Part shown: in pieces, positions 35,551 through 41,983 of the stretch
Position numbering within the stretch: the first letter of the stretch is position 1
Layout of the letters: every line of letters begins with the position of its first letter
From: Enterococcus cecorum
Lineage (GTDB): Bacteria; Bacillota; Bacilli; Lactobacillales; Enterococcaceae
Direction of reading: 5' to 3'
Assembly (NCBI RefSeq): GCF_023221775.1
Contig: NZ_JAKUDS010000022.1
Location: 1-41,983 of the forward strand
Length of the DNA stretch: 41,983 bases
Position numbers and translations under genes: made by a program
The notes under the pieces: model-generated
Database searches by the model: none
Told to the model about the DNA's origin: nothing
The model's input: the letters and a program-made list of their open reading frames with translations, nothing else

Positions 35551-35592
35551 AACTTTACTATCTTCTTGGTTATAGGGCAAATGCGTCATATA
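35551..35592 (-). pseudogene. Fragment of a second rgg gene
   Basis: The minus strand reads MTHLPYNQEDSKV, identical to residues of the intact Rgg at 29688-30545, with 2-3 differences over about 40 bp. Both flanks are lost; it abuts the ABC fragment. 35323-35550 holds the pdxK upstream region and nothing else recognised. Confidence 0.75.
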
Positions 35593-35745
35593 AAGAAGAA
35601 AATTATTTTAATGGATGAAAATACTGCTAATGTCGCCCCCAAAACCATATGTCAAATTGAGCCTTTCATCTTCAATCTTAAGGAATGTACGGACTTAATG
35701 ATCACCCATCGACTTGATGGACAATGCGCACAAACCATAGAATGA
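35593..35745 (+). pseudogene. C-terminal fragment of a second ABC exporter
   Basis: Frame reads KKIILMDENTANVAPKT, then IEPFIFNLKECTDLMITHRL and ends IE-stop, matching the last ~50 residues of the exporter at 30647-32233 (KKIILLDESTANIDTKT...LMITHHL). No start; the rest of the gene has been deleted. Confidence 0.85.
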
Positions 35746-35755
35746 TAACATTAAA

Positions 35756-35787
35756 ACCCTTTTCTCTGCTTGTTTAGAGAAAAGGGT
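35756..35787. terminator. Hairpin after the ABC fragment
   Basis: Perfect 12-bp arms ACCCTTTTCTCT/AGAGAAAAGGGT. It lies as the terminator lies after the intact exporter, so it probably came with the second copy. Confidence 0.6.
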
Positions 35788-35906
35788 GAGTGGTTTATTT
35801 TATCTGACATTTATAAAAGACGAGAAGCTATGCCGCACACGAAGCACCGTACCATTTTAGCTAACGATAAGGGACAAACGCTGACTCATTTAGCCAAGTA
35901 GGTTGT

Positions 35907-37184
35907 TTATTTGCGTTTTTGTAATTGTAAATTCAAATATTCTAAGCCGATACATGCAACCATAATCAACATTGCGACATAAATCCCTAGTGGTTGTGCT
36001 TGATATTGCTGAATAATCAACACCCCTGTCGCTACAAAACACGCAATTGCCGCTAATCCAGTCAGCCACTTTCTCGCATGAATTTGCTGCGATAATCGAA
36101 AGGCTGCCAAATTAACCATACCAAAGATAATTAAAAATCCGATACTCCCTGTCGTTGAAATGACGGATAATTGCAAAGTATTCACCAAAACCAGTGTCGC
36201 AACGGAAGTAATCAATAAGCCAATGGGTTGATGCGAAAATTGATGTAAAAAGCCTTTTGGTAGTTCTTTTTCTTCCGCAATATCGTAATTGACTTGTCCG
36301 CCACCATAGATAGACGCATTAATCGCTGAAAAAGTCGAAATTAAAGCGGCAATCGTAATAATGACAAAACCGAGATGTCCTAAAAATGGTTTAGCAGCTT
36401 GTGCAAGGGCATAATCTTGTGCTTTGGCAATTTGTTCAAAAGGCAGTGAACCAACAGTTACAATCGCAATAATGATATATAGTGCTATAACAAAAATAAC
36501 TGAAATATAATACGCTTTGGCAATATTTTTCTGCGGATTAACAATATTCAATGCCGCATTCGCAATAAGTTCAAAACCCTCATATGCAACAAAAATCACC
36601 ATTCCCCCTGCAAAAAGCTGGATAGGGTTTTCCCAATACTTAGGACTCAACTGTACAACATTCGGATTTGTAAATAAGCCATATACCCCCAGTAAGACAA
36701 AGCCTAGTAAAATAACCAATTTAATAATCACTGCATAAGATTCGACTAGTCCTACAAGACGGATGCTATAATAGTTGATAAATGTTGAAAAAATGACAAT
36801 TGCACTAGCATAAATATGAAAATCTAATGACGTTCCTGTTATCTTGAAAAGGTTGGGCGCATAAGAACCAAACGCACTAGCATATAACGATAACATGATA
36901 ATATAACTAATCCATAGCAAATTATTTAAACTACCACTAAACAAATTTACGCCAAAACCTTCATTAATAAAACGAACAGTCCCACCATTGCTTGGATATG
37001 CTTTGGTTAAGTGGACATAACTATAAGCGGTCATCAAAGCAATCGCCCCCGCTAACAAAAAAGCAATAGGGGTGCTCCCTTTCGCTAATGTTACCGCCAA
37101 ACCTAATACCGCAAATATGCCACCACCAACCATTCCGCCAATCCCGATGGAAATCGCCTCTAGTAAATTAATTTGTTTTTTCAT
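35907..37184 (-). CDS. APC-family amino acid permease
   Basis: 425 aa from ATG 37184 (GAGGAGGAAATTA upstream; the first ATG of the frame lies on that site). Twelve membrane helices; helix 1 LLEAISIGIGGMVGGGIFAV holds the GGxxGGGIF substrate/ion motif, and FVAYEGFELIANAALNIVNP is the conserved helix 6 region. It takes up or exchanges an unknown amino acid. A TetR gene lies upstream on the same strand and may regulate it. 35788-35906 has no gene. Confidence 0.92.
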   Translation of the reverse strand: MKKQINLLEAISIGIGGMVGGGIFAVLGLAVTLAKGSTPIAFLLAGAIALMTAYSYVHLTKAYPSNGGTVRFINEGFGVNLFSGSLNNLLWISYIIMLSLYASAFGSYAPNLFKITGTSLDFHIYASAIVIFSTFINYYSIRLVGLVESYAVIIKLVILLGFVLLGVYGLFTNPNVVQLSPKYWENPIQLFAGGMVIFVAYEGFELIANAALNIVNPQKNIAKAYYISVIFVIALYIIIAIVTVGSLPFEQIAKAQDYALAQAAKPFLGHLGFVIITIAALISTFSAINASIYGGGQVNYDIAEEKELPKGFLHQFSHQPIGLLITSVATLVLVNTLQLSVISTTGSIGFLIIFGMVNLAAFRLSQQIHARKWLTGLAAIACFVATGVLIIQQYQAQPLGIYVAMLIMVACIGLEYLNLQLQKRK

Positions 37185-37399
37185 TAATTTCCTCCTCATA
37201 AAATAGGGTTATGGAGCTATTACCCCCTCTTATTTTTCAATAATCTGCTATTTTGCCTAGAATACTACATCTACTGAATCTTGTCCATGATACAATTTTC
37301 AAATACATTACAACCAAACTGCTATTACGAACTAAGTCAGCAACGCCTTGCAAAAAAATAACCCAACGAATGTGGATACCACTCGTCAGATTCTTATCA

Positions 37400-37951
37400 T
37401 TACAAAATACTATGTTCCGGTAGTAAATCGTTCAACATACTCGCCGACAATTGTTCAATTTCTTCTTCAGAGCATTTTTCTTTAAAACTTAGATACTGCA
37501 TCATACCTAGAAGTACAAAGATAATCCTGCGAAATAACTGCTTTTTCTCTTCTTCTGTTAATTCGCTAAACCCCTCATTTGTCAGCAGCCTGAAAAGGAA
37601 AATATTTTCAAACAACTGGTAGGTCAATGTCGGATTACCGTTCACATCCAACCAACTAGCTTGATATATCTTTGGTTTAGCTAGATAATATTCCACTAAT
37701 TGGACAACCGCAGAATGTAAGAGGTCTTCTTTATTGATATTGGTTCTCAACGAAAAAATGGCTTCTTTAAACATTCGCTTAATAACCTCATCTTTAACCT
37801 CTTGAATCCCCTTAAAATTTAAGTAAATTGGTTGTGTTGAAATTTGTAAATAGGTCGACAATCTTTTTACGGTCAATTCTTCAAAACCATAGCGGCTGAC
37901 AATTCGATAGGCCGCTTCAATAAATCTATCTTTTTCATGTATCTTTCTTAT
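37400..37951 (-). CDS. TetR-family regulator with unclear start codon
   Basis: About 183-188 aa. Residues about 8-55 form a TetR HTH (FIEAAYRIVSRYGFEELTVK, then RLSTYLQISTQPIYLNFKGI); the C-terminal half is helical as in a TetR_C ligand domain. The reading frame runs to 37966. The only ribosome site, GGAGG at 37960-37964, lies inside the frame: the TTG at 37957 is 2 nt from it, while an ATA at 37951 is at the ideal 8 nt. No ATG is near. The start given here is therefore tentative, and an AUA start would be rare. It lies 200 bp before the permease. Confidence 0.75.
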   Translation of the reverse strand: MRKIHEKDRFIEAAYRIVSRYGFEELTVKRLSTYLQISTQPIYLNFKGIQEVKDEVIKRMFKEAIFSLRTNINKEDLLHSAVVQLVEYYLAKPKIYQASWLDVNGNPTLTYQLFENIFLFRLLTNEGFSELTEEEKKQLFRRIIFVLLGMMQYLSFKEKCSEEEIEQLSASMLNDLLPEHSIL

Positions 37952-37997
37952 CGCCAACACCTCCAATTATTGTTATTTGCGTTATAAACCAAGAAAA

Positions 37998-38029
37998 CCT
38001 TACGAATCAATATCGATTGACTCGTAAGG
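37998..38029 (-). terminator. Terminator-like hairpin
   Basis: CCTTACGA/TCGTAAGG arms with inner TCAAT/ATTGA; TTTTCTTGG follows on the minus strand. It would end the lost gene at 38044-38170. Confidence 0.55.
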
Positions 38030-38043
38030 ATATTTATCGTTTG

Positions 38044-38170
38044 CTATTCATTTCCTTCTCTACTAAAGCGAAAACGAGTATTTGCCAAATAAATGCTTAT
38101 ATAGAACACTAGTAAGGTCCAGCCTAGCCAACTTCTGAACCTGATTGAGGTAACCTTTTTATCGTATCAA
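38044..38170 (-). pseudogene. Remnant of a membrane protein C-terminus
   Basis: The minus strand is open for about 40 codons, reading FRSWLGWTLLVFYISIYLAN then TRFRFSREGNE-stop, a hydrophobic helix and basic tail as in a permease end. An in-frame stop lies just upstream and no start exists. A terminator-like hairpin follows. Family unknown. Confidence 0.35.
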
Positions 38171-38788
38171 TTTCTGATAAAACGGTATATCTTTCTTTGA
38201 ACAATCATTTTCTGCCACTACCCTATCGTTTACAGTGGACACATCCGCTTCTATTAGCCATTGTCAGTTATTAAATTTTCAACGAACCGAATTTGAGTAA
38301 TGAACGTCTCTTATTTACAGTTTCTCATAAAATAACTATACCAAAAACGCAAATTAGAATTTTCTTAACCAAATTATTAGTTCAATCTAGATAAAAAAAC
38401 AAATATATTGTTTAAGATAAAATACACAGTTATTAAATCGCCACCACAAACTTCACAAACAAATGCAAAAACTTGATTAAAACACAAATTCCAATTTGAA
38501 ATTATCCCATTTTCACAAATATAAAAGAACGAACAACTAAAGAGGACACACAAAGGAAACTAATATAACAACAGATATATATTTTAGTTTTTATCATCTT
38601 TTTTTAATTTTACGGCAAAAGCATCCTTTCCATTAGTTTACAAAGTAGACACAAACGACCATTCATCCGTTATACAATATCGACAAATCAAAGCGCTCAC
38701 CCCTGACAGTTATACTTTTCCGACAACTTTAACAACTATATCTCTTCCCCAAAAACAACTTTTGCTAGAAATTTCATGAAATCAACAT
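38171..38788. other. Long AT-rich intergenic region before pepF
   Basis: About 620 bp with no supported gene. Near its right end lies a perfect 12-bp palindrome ATTTCATGAAAT (38771-38782), which resembles a CodY box (AATTTTCWGAAAATT) at about 11 of 15 positions. The pepF -10 TATAAT (38789-38794) follows it directly. Confidence 0.45.
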
Positions 38789-38791
38789 TAT

Positions 38792-38808
38792 AATGAGAAT
38801 GATTTCAT
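38792..38808. promoter_or_regulatory. Fur-like sequence over the pepF start region
   Basis: AATGAGAATGATTTCAT overlaps the end of the -10 box. It shares AATGAGAAT with the palindrome before ldh and is close to a Fur-box 7-1-7 pattern. By eye only. Confidence 0.3.
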
Positions 38809-38829
38809 AAATTTGAGAGGATGATTTTA

Positions 38830-40614
38830 ATGAAGTATGCCATTAACTGGGATTTAGATTCTATTTTCGTTGGAGGAAGTAGCTCTGAAACACTGCGACA
38901 AGAATTGAATGAATTATCTACCAAAATCAACTCATTTCACCAACTTGTCGAAGCTTTCACACCAAATACTGCTCAGCAAGTAACTGAATTAAAGGAAATT
39001 TTAGCAGTTCACGAAGAAATTCAAAAAAGCTTTACTGAATGTGGCTCATTTATCGAAGCTTTAAACTCTGCAAATATCCATGACCAACAAGCCAAATTAT
39101 TAACAGGTCAGCTATACAGCAATCTTCCAGCTTTTCAATTAGCAACTACCATTCTTAATAAGAAATTTGCTAGCTACAGCGAAGAAGAGTGGCAAAACTT
39201 AATGACACACTTTAGTCAAATTGCTTTCCGACTATCTGAAATGCGCAGAGATGGCCAAGAATTATTAGACGAACAATCTGAAAATATTATCAATACCTTG
39301 GCACTAGATGGTCAAAGTGCTTGGAGTCAACACTATGACACCATCGTTGCAAGTATCCAAATTCCATTTAACGGAGAAATGCTTTCAGCTGGTCAAGCCT
39401 TCAACACCATGATGTCTAGCCAAGATAAAGCAGTCCGCCAAGAATTATTCGAAAAATGGGAAAAAGCTTGGAGCGAAAAAGCAGATATTTTTGCGGATAC
39501 TTTAAATCACTTGGATGGTTTCCGTTTAAATAACTACAAATTACACGGTGTTGATGATTTCTTGAAACAACCTTTGGAATACAACCGCTTGGATAAAGAA
39601 ACGCTAGACATGATGTGGGGAACCATTCAAAAAAATAAACAACCAATTATCGACTTCTTGACACGTAAAGCGCAATTGTTCGGTAAAGATAAAATGGACT
39701 GGCAAGACCAAGATGCACCGATTGTTTTAGGTGATTTTGAAGAACGTCGCTATACTTTTGATCAAGCCGCAGATTTCATCGTGGAAAACTTTAAGAAATT
39801 TTCTCCTAAAATGTCTGAATTTGCGCAAATGGCCTTTGATAAAGCTTGGATTGAAGCAGAAGATCGCCCTGGCAAACGTCCTGGTGGTTATTGTACAAGT
39901 CTACCTAAGTCACAAGAATCTCGTATCTTTATGACTTATGGTGAATCAGTCAATGAAGTTTCCACCTTGGCGCACGAATTAGGACATGCTTTCCACAGCC
40001 ATGTCATGTGGGATTTACCTACTTTAAACCAAGACTATGCGATGAACGTTGCTGAAACGGCAAGTACTTTTGCAGAATTAATCGTGGCAGATGCAACCTT
40101 AAAAGAAGCCAAGACGGATGAAGAAAAAATCAACTTGCTAGATGTGAAATTACAAAATGCGATTGCGATGTTTATGAACATTCACGCACGCTTCATCTTT
40201 GAAAGCAACTTCTATGCAGCACGTCAAAAAGGCTTAGTAGCAACGGATGAAATTACACGTTTAATGGTTGAAGCACAAAAAGAAGCTTATATCGATGGTT
40301 TAGGCAGCTATCACCCACATTTCTGGGCAGCTAAACTACACTTCTTTATCGATGAAGTACCATTTTATAACTTCCCATACACATTTGGTTACTTATTCAG
40401 CTTAGGAATTTATGCTAAGGCAAGCCAACATGCAGATGGTTTTGAAGATCAATATATTGCTTTACTCCGCGATACAGCAAGTATGACTACTGAAGAATTA
40501 GCGAAAAAACACCTAGATACCGACTTACACCAAGCCACTTTCTGGCAAGCAGGTATCGATATGGTTCTAAAAGATATCGCCAGCTTCATGGAATTAACAG
40601 AAAAATATATCTAA
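38830..40614 (+). CDS. pepF: Oligoendopeptidase F family (M3) metallopeptidase
   Basis: 594 aa from ATG 38830 (GAGAGGATG upstream; the ATG three codons before lies on that site). Zinc motif HELGH at 382-386 in STLAHELGHAFHSH, third ligand Glu in MNVAETASTFAEL (about 411). Length and start match the PepF/M3 family clade. It cuts oligopeptides in the cytoplasm for amino acid supply. A CodY-like palindrome near the promoter would fit nutritional control. Monocistronic or followed by the GNAT gene after a hairpin. Confidence 0.95.
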   Translation: MKYAINWDLDSIFVGGSSSETLRQELNELSTKINSFHQLVEAFTPNTAQQVTELKEILAVHEEIQKSFTECGSFIEALNSANIHDQQAKLLTGQLYSNLPAFQLATTILNKKFASYSEEEWQNLMTHFSQIAFRLSEMRRDGQELLDEQSENIINTLALDGQSAWSQHYDTIVASIQIPFNGEMLSAGQAFNTMMSSQDKAVRQELFEKWEKAWSEKADIFADTLNHLDGFRLNNYKLHGVDDFLKQPLEYNRLDKETLDMMWGTIQKNKQPIIDFLTRKAQLFGKDKMDWQDQDAPIVLGDFEERRYTFDQAADFIVENFKKFSPKMSEFAQMAFDKAWIEAEDRPGKRPGGYCTSLPKSQESRIFMTYGESVNEVSTLAHELGHAFHSHVMWDLPTLNQDYAMNVAETASTFAELIVADATLKEAKTDEEKINLLDVKLQNAIAMFMNIHARFIFESNFYAARQKGLVATDEITRLMVEAQKEAYIDGLGSYHPHFWAAKLHFFIDEVPFYNFPYTFGYLFSLGIYAKASQHADGFEDQYIALLRDTASMTTEELAKKHLDTDLHQATFWQAGIDMVLKDIASFMELTEKYI

Positions 40615-40632
40615 TTTGTTACAGATTAACTG

Positions 40633-40672
40633 CGCACCCTATATCTAATTGCTATGGTATAGGGTGTGTTTT
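40633..40672 (+). terminator. Terminator of pepF
   Basis: GCACCCTATA pairs with TATAGGGTGT, followed by GTTTTGG; a weak T-run. Confidence 0.6.
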
Positions 40673-40688
40673 GGTAAGGAGGATTTTG

Positions 40689-41255
40689 ATGGAATATATT
40701 ACCCCAATACTAACTACCCAACGATTAATCTTACGCCCACTCAGTGTTGAGGACACCCAGGAAATGTTTCATAATTGGGCTAGTGATGCTAAAGTAACAA
40801 AATACCTCACTTGGGCGGCTTATCATAACGAGCATGAAGTAAAAGAACGACTCCGATTCCGGGAAAAACGCTACCAAAACAAAGAAATACTGGACTGGGG
40901 ATTGGTGGTCAAAGAAACAAATACATTAATTGGCACAATCACCGTGGTTGAATATGATGAAAATATTGGCACAATGGAGATTGGTTATGCCATTGGTCGC
41001 CCTTGGTGGCATAAAGGATATACGTCAGAAGCATTCAGCCGAGTGATTACCTACTTATTTGAACACTACCCTTGGTTAAACCGTATTGAAGCAAGTCATG
41101 ACGTGAACAATCCAAATTCTGGTAAAGTAATGCAAAAATGTGGACTACAATTTGAAGGAATTCTGCGACAAAAAGGAAAAAATAACTGTGGAATTGTTGA
41201 TATTGCGATGTATGCTATCTTACGCAAAGATTATCTTTCACAAAATAATCCATAG
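40689..41255 (+). CDS. GNAT acetyltransferase (RimJ/RimL-like)
   Basis: 188 aa from ATG 40689, with AAGGAGGATTTTG upstream. Begins ILTTQRLILRPLSVEDTQEM, the family start; EIGYAIGRPWWHKGYTSEAF is the acetyl-CoA motif; ASHDVNNPNSGKVMQKCGLQ then FEGILRQKGKN is typical of the RimJ/RimL group. Substrate could be a ribosomal protein N-terminus or a small molecule. Not closely similar to the GNAT at 7416. Confidence 0.93.
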   Translation: MEYITPILTTQRLILRPLSVEDTQEMFHNWASDAKVTKYLTWAAYHNEHEVKERLRFREKRYQNKEILDWGLVVKETNTLIGTITVVEYDENIGTMEIGYAIGRPWWHKGYTSEAFSRVITYLFEHYPWLNRIEASHDVNNPNSGKVMQKCGLQFEGILRQKGKNNCGIVDIAMYAILRKDYLSQNNP

Positions 41256-41269
41256 CATCGAACAAATCC

Positions 41270-41341
41270 CCGTTGTAAAATTCGTTCTCCCATCTATATC
41301 TTTCTCAACGGAAGATAATCTTCTGAATTTCTTCCTGTCTA
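41270..41341 (+). repeat. Degenerate hairpin repeat, type B fragment
   Basis: AAAATTCGTTCTCCC, TTTCTCAACGGAAGATAA and GAATTTCTTCCTGTCT match the type B units (for example 26508-26591) with many changes; outer arms are lost. Confidence 0.6.
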
Positions 41342-41368
41342 ATCACACAGTTTCAGACCTCATAATGA

Positions 41369-41406
41369 AAACGCATGACTCATTCACTTCGAGTCATGCG
41401 TTTTTT
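41369..41406. terminator. Bidirectional terminator
   Basis: ACGCATGACTC/GAGTCATGCGT, 11-bp perfect arms, with T-runs on both strands; between convergent genes. Confidence 0.95.
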
Positions 41407-41424
41407 AGGGAATATATGAGGGAG

Positions 41425-41983
41425 TTAATCTTCCTTGCGGCGTCGTTTAACTAATAATCCAAGGAATCCTGCCATCCCTAGACTTAGAGCACCGATAACC
41501 GAATGAATTGGTTGACTACCAGTTTTTGGTAAATGTTGCATTTGTCTATTCGGATTTGCTACGTTTTCTTTTTTCTCAACCTTCAGCTGCACATCCGTAT
41601 TTGGCATACTAGGCGTTGGCTCTGGTTCCGGGTTTGGTTTTGGTTCAGGTGTTGGCTCTGGATCTGGATTTGGTTCTGGATCCGGTGTTGGCTCTGGATC
41701 TGGATTTGGTTCTGGATCCGGTGTTGGCTCTGGATCTGGATTTGGTTCTGGATCCGGTGTTGGCTCTGGATCTGGATTTGGATCCGGATTAAGAATTGGA
41801 CCAGCACTCAGACTATAAACAACATTGTCTACCACATTTGGATTTTCAACTGTTGCTTTTAAGCCACCCGCTTGTGCTTTATCTGGTGTATAACCACTAA
41901 TCTTTGGTGTATCTACCATTTCAAAAGCATGTTCATTTGGTGTCCAATCTTTACGCTCGATGATTTCACCAGTTACTTTATCC
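41425..41983 (-). CDS. LPXTG surface protein, C-terminal part (cut by window edge)
   Basis: The frame is open to the end of the window, so the true start lies beyond it; an internal ATG at 41919 is not a start. Visible part: [20 protein letters not shown] then [20 protein letters not shown], which resembles a MucBP/Mub-type repeat of mucus-binding adhesins, a Pro/Asp/Glu wall-spanning region of [12 protein letters not shown] repeats, then LPKTG, a membrane helix ([17 protein letters not shown]) and KRRRKED tail. A sortase A substrate. Three exact 36-bp repeats code for the Pro-rich part. Confidence 0.93.
   Translation of the reverse strand, partial: DKVTGEIIERKDWTPNEHAFEMVDTPKISGYTPDKAQAGGLKATVENPNVVDNVVYSLSAGPILNPDPNPDPEPTPDPEPNPDPEPTPDPEPNPDPEPTPDPEPNPDPEPTPEPKPNPEPEPTPSMPNTDVQLKVEKKENVANPNRQMQHLPKTGSQPIHSVIGALSLGMAGFLGLLVKRRRKED
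41651..41783 (-). repeat. 36-bp tandem repeats in the wall-spanning region
   Basis: Three identical copies at 41651-41686, 41687-41722 and 41723-41758, then a partial fourth to about 41783. Each encodes 12 residues of the [12 protein letters not shown] type. Exact identity means recent expansion or ongoing slippage. Confidence 0.9.

Noticed and set aside
41533-41862. Trp-rich open frame opposite the LPXTG gene (and another on the minus strand in a second frame)
   Set aside because: Artefact of the 36-bp repeat coding for Pro/Asp/Glu on the other frame or strand.

Overview
The window looks like chromosome of a low-GC Gram-positive lactic bacterium, most probably an Enterococcus (Enterococcaceae). 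The reasons are the gene order pth-mfd-flippase-rqcP-divIC-yabR-tilS-hpt-ftsH, an enterococcal-type L-lactate dehydrogenase, an Ldt(fm)-like L,D-transpeptidase, a class A sortase with an LPXTG surface protein, an Rgg regulator and ECF vitamin uptake. The species cannot be fixed from sequence alone.

Region by region: (1) 1-7400 is an accessory, partly decayed defence island. It holds an IS4-like transposase remnant, a DNA adenine methylase fused to a target-recognition region plus a 176-aa partner, several very small genes, a divergently transcribed HTH gene with a perfect palindromic operator, an Mrr-type restriction enzyme, and a RelB antitoxin followed by an ORF that joins the start of a RelE/ParE-like toxin to the C-terminal end of a type I restriction HsdR subunit. 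(2) 7400-19800 is core: a GNAT gene (with a decayed second copy beside it), then ftsH, hpt, tilS, yabR, divIC, rqcP, a MurJ/SpoVB-like flippase, mfd and pth, all on the minus strand. (3) 19800-24070 holds ldh, an unknown membrane protein and an L,D-transpeptidase. (4) 24160-26400 holds a HigBA toxin-antitoxin cassette inserted at the 3' end of an ABC-F gene; the end of that gene is duplicated on both sides of the cassette. (5) 26400-35320 holds sortase A, ferrochelatase, a 36-aa membrane protein, a lipoprotein, Rgg with an ABC exporter, VanZ, and a pdxK-ECF-UPF0340 operon. (6) 35320-41983 holds remnants of a second rgg/ABC locus, an APC permease, a TetR regulator, PepF, a second GNAT enzyme and the C-terminus of a cell-wall anchored protein.

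The most unusual signal is a family of about 125-bp intergenic units, each able to fold into one long hairpin. They occur at five places (about 12.2-12.66, 26.44-26.74, 27.02-27.15, 32.9-33.47 and a decayed one near 41.3 kb), always in the same orientation and, in the four well-preserved places, always 3' of minus-strand genes. Three loop types (A, B, C) share terminal motifs. Stem arms differ between copies but keep pairing through compensatory changes, and at least one copy is a mosaic. This suggests a structured mobile or regulatory element family that I cannot assign to a named class.

The other strong observations are the duplicated 3' end of the ABC-F gene around higBA, a higB that is probably translated from a leaderless mRNA with an operator inside its promoter, the toxin-HsdR chimera, and the paired 16-bp operators in the methylase promoter.
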